Shown here in pieces: positions 5,381 through 7,888 of a stretch of 7,888 nucleotides of DNA. The translations under genes and the position numbers were made by a program. This stretch comes from Candidatus Margulisiibacteriota bacterium. Lineage in GTDB: Bacteria > Margulisbacteria > WOR-1 > JAKLHX01. The notes below the pieces were generated by a model, which had not been told where the DNA came from, did no database searches, and saw nothing but the letters and a program-made list of their open reading frames with translations. Every line of letters begins with the position of its first letter. The stretch's first letter is position 1. The DNA lies in the NCBI GenBank assembly GCA_022709925.1, contig JAKLHX010000045.1, positions 1 through 7,888 of the forward strand. The letters run 5' to 3'.

Positions 5381-6421
5381 ATGCAATACAAAGGGCTTAT
5401 AGACCGCTATAGGAAATATCTTCCGGTCACCGATAAGACTCCGATCGTAACATTCTTCGAAGGGAACACTCCCCTGCTCTACGCTGAAAATATCAGCGAA
5501 GAACTCGGGCTTAAGGTCTATTTAAAATATGACGGAATGAACCCGACAGGATCTTTTAAAGATCGCGGCATGACGATGGCGATAAGCAAAGCGAAAGAAA
5601 AAGGGTTCAAAGCCGTAGCTTGCGCTTCAACAGGAAACACTTCCGCATCAGCCGCTGCATATTCGGCAAAAGCCGGTCTTGACTGTATCGTTATAATCCC
5701 CGGAGGGAAGATAGCGTTAGGGAAACTCGCTCAGGCTATCTCGTACGGGGCGACCATCTATGCGATAGACGGGAATTTTGACAAAGCCCTCGAGATGGTA
5801 CGGACACTCTGTGATAAATATCCTGTAGAATTAGTGAACTCTGTGAATCCCTTCAGGATAGAGGGCCAAAAGACCGCCGCTTTTGAGGTCGTAGACGTTC
5901 TTGGAGATGCTCCGGACTATTTGTGCATCCCTGTCGGGAATGCAGGCAATATTACTGCCTACTGGAAAGGCTTTAACGAATATAAAGTTGAGAAAAAAAT
6001 GTCAAAACGGCCAAAGATGCTGGGATTCCAGGCTGAAGGGTCCGCTCCTATAGTAAAAGGCCATCCCATAGAAAAACCTGAAACGATAGCTACCGCTATC
6101 AGGATCGGAAATCCCGCAAGCTGGAAAAGCGCGGTCGCCGCGGCACAAGAATCCAACGGCTCCATAAGAGCCGTGTCCGATGAAGAAATAATAAGCGCTT
6201 ACAAGCTGGTAGCGTCAACAGAAGGCGTATTCTGCGAACCTGCCTCCGCGGCATCCATCGCAGGACTTATCAAATATGGCAGCGAGATACCGAAAGGAAG
6301 CAGCGTAGTCTGCGTTCTTACGGGACACGGACTAAAAGATCCTGACACTGCGGTAAAAAACGGCAAAAAACCGGTAGAGCTCAGCAAGTTCGAAGAAATA
6401 ATAAAGCACCTCGGATATTAA
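5381..6421 (+). CDS. thrC: Threonine synthase, short bacterial type
   Basis: 346 residues, the compact PLP fold-type II threonine synthase (about 350 residues, without the long N-terminal extension of the E. coli/yeast form). It converts O-phosphohomoserine to threonine and phosphate in the cytosol. The N-terminus KGLIDRYRKYLPVTDKTPIV and EGNTPLL at 27-33 are typical of the family. PTGSFKDRG at 55-63 carries the PLP-binding Lys60; ASTGNTSAS at 82-90 is the substrate loop; PVGNAGN at 184-190 binds the cofactor phosphate; EPASAASIAG is near 285. A threonine dehydratase is less likely given the start and the GSFKDRG form. It leads an operon with the DUF362 gene 4 nt downstream. No other threonine-pathway gene is in the window. 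Confidence 0.95.
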   Translation: MQYKGLIDRYRKYLPVTDKTPIVTFFEGNTPLLYAENISEELGLKVYLKYDGMNPTGSFKDRGMTMAISKAKEKGFKAVACASTGNTSASAAAYSAKAGLDCIVIIPGGKIALGKLAQAISYGATIYAIDGNFDKALEMVRTLCDKYPVELVNSVNPFRIEGQKTAAFEVVDVLGDAPDYLCIPVGNAGNITAYWKGFNEYKVEKKMSKRPKMLGFQAEGSAPIVKGHPIEKPETIATAIRIGNPASWKSAVAAAQESNGSIRAVSDEEIISAYKLVASTEGVFCEPASAASIAGLIKYGSEIPKGSSVVCVLTGHGLKDPDTAVKNGKKPVELSKFEEIIKHLGY

Positions 6422-6425
6422 TTTT

Positions 6426-7577
6426 ATGTCAGACGTTTCCGTCATACGATGTGCGTCATACGACGAAGAGAACTTATCTTCATCCCTTGATGAAGCCCTC
6501 AAACTGATCGGCGGGATAGAGAGATTCGTAAAACCCTCGCAAAAAATTCTCCTAAAAGTGAATTGTCTTATGGCCGCGGAGATCGACAGCGCAACGACCA
6601 CTCATCCCCTTTTCGTGAAAGCCGTCGCAAAAAAAGTGCTTTCAGCAGGAGCGATCCCGATGATCGGCGACAACCCGGGGAACGCCGGAGCTGACCCTAT
6701 TAAAGTCCTGGAACAGAACGGATACGGAAAGATAGCAAGAGAACTCGGGATCGAACTTGTCAATTTCCAGCAGTCCGGAACGGTCATATTGCCGGCAAGG
6801 TCCAATAAAATGATAAAAACGATAAACATCTCAAAAGCGGTATTGGACGCTGATGTCATAATAAATCTGCCAAAACTGAAGACCCACATGATGGTGCTGT
6901 ATACCGGCGCCGTTAAGAACATGTTCGGAGCGGTCCCGGGATTCAACAAATCAAGGCTTCATTTCACCGCACCAAATCCGGATGACTTTGCCGGGATATT
7001 AGTGGATATATATTCTCAAACAAAACCCTCTCTAAATATAATGGATGCGGTCATGGCAATGGAGGGTAACGGACCTTCCGGAGGAAAACCCAGGAAAACC
7101 GACTTGATCATCGCTTCAGCTGACGGAGTGGCGCTTGACTCCGTGGCTTCTTCGATAATCGGTTATGATCCTCTTGAGATACCAACAACAAAACTGGCAA
7201 TGGACCTTGGGTTGGGTGAAGGGAATATCAATAAGATCAACATCCTAGGTGTCACACTGAAAGATGCAAAGGTCAAAGACTTTATAAGGGTCAGGAACGC
7301 CTACGAACTTTCAAAAAAAGTTCCCCGCGTCGTTTTAAAGTTGTTGAAGTTCTTAATGGACCTGGTGTCCGTCAGGCCTTCGATCGACAAAAACAAATGT
7401 ACCGCCTGCCAGACATGCGTAAAAAACTGCCCTGCCGGTTGCATGACCGTTGAAAAAGAAAAAACGTATAAAATAGACAGAAAAAAATGTATAATGTGTT
7501 TTTGCTGCCACGAGCTGTGCCCGTATAAAGCCATAGAGCTTAAAAAAAGCCTGCTGGCAAAGGCATTTATAAGATGA
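6426..7577 (+). CDS. DUF362 domain protein with C-terminal two-[4Fe-4S] ferredoxin domain
   Basis: 383 residues. Residues about 1-280 match the DUF362 family pattern: KVNCL near 44-48, TTTHP at 57-61, GDNPG at 81-85, INLPKLKTHMMVLYTGAVKNMFGAVPG at 146-172 (Lys-Thr-His, then the glycine-rich part) and MEGNGPSGG at 212-220. A linker leads to a ferredoxin tail with two CxxCxxCxxxCP motifs, at Cys325/328/331/335 and Cys355/358/361/365, each coordinating one [4Fe-4S] cluster. Additional Cys339 and Cys360 are present. There is no signal peptide, so a cytosolic electron-transfer or redox role is likely; the reaction is unknown for the family. The start lies 4 nt after the thrC stop without a Shine-Dalgarno sequence, suggesting coupling to thrC. 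Its stop overlaps the next start by 4 bp (ATGA). Family assignment is firm, function is not. Confidence 0.9.
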   Translation: MSDVSVIRCASYDEENLSSSLDEALKLIGGIERFVKPSQKILLKVNCLMAAEIDSATTTHPLFVKAVAKKVLSAGAIPMIGDNPGNAGADPIKVLEQNGYGKIARELGIELVNFQQSGTVILPARSNKMIKTINISKAVLDADVIINLPKLKTHMMVLYTGAVKNMFGAVPGFNKSRLHFTAPNPDDFAGILVDIYSQTKPSLNIMDAVMAMEGNGPSGGKPRKTDLIIASADGVALDSVASSIIGYDPLEIPTTKLAMDLGLGEGNINKINILGVTLKDAKVKDFIRVRNAYELSKKVPRVVLKLLKFLMDLVSVRPSIDKNKCTACQTCVKNCPAGCMTVEKEKTYKIDRKKCIMCFCCHELCPYKAIELKKSLLAKAFIR

Positions 7578-7888
7578 GCGACAATACTTTTGACGTTATA
7601 ATCACTTCCAACAGTCCCGGAGAACTGTATTCCCTGGTAAGGCCCGCGATAAAAGCGATAAAAACAAAGATCAAAAACTCAAGGATAATCCTTGTGATCA
7701 CCCCTTGCCAATACGCGAGCGGACGGGAAATAGAGGTTGCAAGGACTTTCCCGGAACTATATGAAATAATATTCCCCCAGGAATTCAAAAAATGGGCGAT
7801 CCAGAACAAACCGCCTAAAGGGATAAAATTTTCGAGCAATGGCGTCGTCCTCTTCATGGGAGGAGACCTGCTTCACGCAGTGGTATTG
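7574..7888 (+). CDS. LpxB-like (lipid-A-disaccharide synthase-related) glycosyltransferase, N-terminal part, cut by the right edge
   Basis: An ATG overlapping the DUF362 stop codon (ATGA, 7574-7577) opens a frame that continues for 105 codons to the window end. The translation starts MSDNTFDVIITSNSPGELYS, followed by LVRPAIKAI, VITPCQYASGRE at 41-52, and GVVLFMGGDLLHAVVL at 90-105. A short beta strand followed by SNSPGEL resembles the N-terminal loop of LpxB (S-G-E-x-S-G-D). From memory, the N-PGE ... VRP ... PC-x-x-x-G-x-E ... GGD pattern fits the LpxB-related proteins of Cyanobacteria and relatives rather than proteobacterial LpxB. This would be a cytosolic or membrane-associated GT-B sugar transferase. 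The C-terminal nucleotide-sugar site is outside the window, so the call rests on the N-terminus alone. The 4-bp overlap indicates an operon with thrC and the DUF362 gene. Confidence 0.55.
   Translation, partial: MSDNTFDVIITSNSPGELYSLVRPAIKAIKTKIKNSRIILVITPCQYASGREIEVARTFPELYEIIFPQEFKKWAIQNKPPKGIKFSSNGVVLFMGGDLLHAVVL

Overview
The window reads as an ordinary chromosomal stretch of a Gram-negative-type (diderm) bacterium. Genes are dense, lie on both strands, and are mostly housekeeping. Supporting a diderm are an exported beta-barrel-like protein with a clear signal peptide and a gene start that looks like an LpxB-related glycosyltransferase. That last protein's N-terminus resembles, from memory, a family typical of Cyanobacteria and their uncultured relatives. 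Together with the short, repeat-bearing intergenic regions, this makes me lean towards a candidate phylum near Cyanobacteria (Margulisbacteria/Saganbacteria-like). That placement is inference and low confidence.

Layout, left to right. (1) At the left edge, the first 17 codons of purM run off the window on the minus strand. (2) A 172-bp divergent intergenic region holds a promoter for each side and a pair of inverted arms, each made of four heptanucleotide repeats. (3) tsaC/sua5-type threonylcarbamoyl-AMP synthase on the plus strand. (4) Converging on it, an unrecognised outer-membrane beta-barrel protein on the minus strand. (5) A 161-bp region packed with regularly spaced palindromic units. 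(6) purN-purH, a tight minus-strand pair for the two 10-formyl-tetrahydrofolate-dependent steps of purine synthesis. (7) Divergent from purN, a PPP-family (ApaH-like) metallophosphoesterase. (8) A plus-strand operon: thrC, a DUF362 protein with a two-cluster ferredoxin tail, and the start of the LpxB-like gene, which is cut by the right edge.

How the genes relate. PurN, PurH and PurM all belong to de novo IMP synthesis, but here they form two transcription units separated by unrelated genes. ThrC makes threonine, which is a substrate of TsaC for tRNA t6A; this link is metabolic only. The thrC-DUF362-LpxB-like genes have 4-nt gaps or overlaps, so they are probably co-transcribed and translationally coupled.

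The most interesting signal is not a gene. Four gene starts (purM, tsaC, purN, thrC) lack a Shine-Dalgarno sequence. Instead each has an extended -10 element (TGnTAnnAT) ending only 6-9 nt before the ATG, which would put transcription start on or within about 3 nt of the start codon. This predicts leaderless mRNAs for these operon-leading genes, while omp, purH and the phosphoesterase have recognisable Shine-Dalgarno sites. The two intergenic repeat structures are the second thing worth a look. I see no mobile element genes, CRISPR array, tRNA or rRNA, and no convincing new defence or metabolic system.
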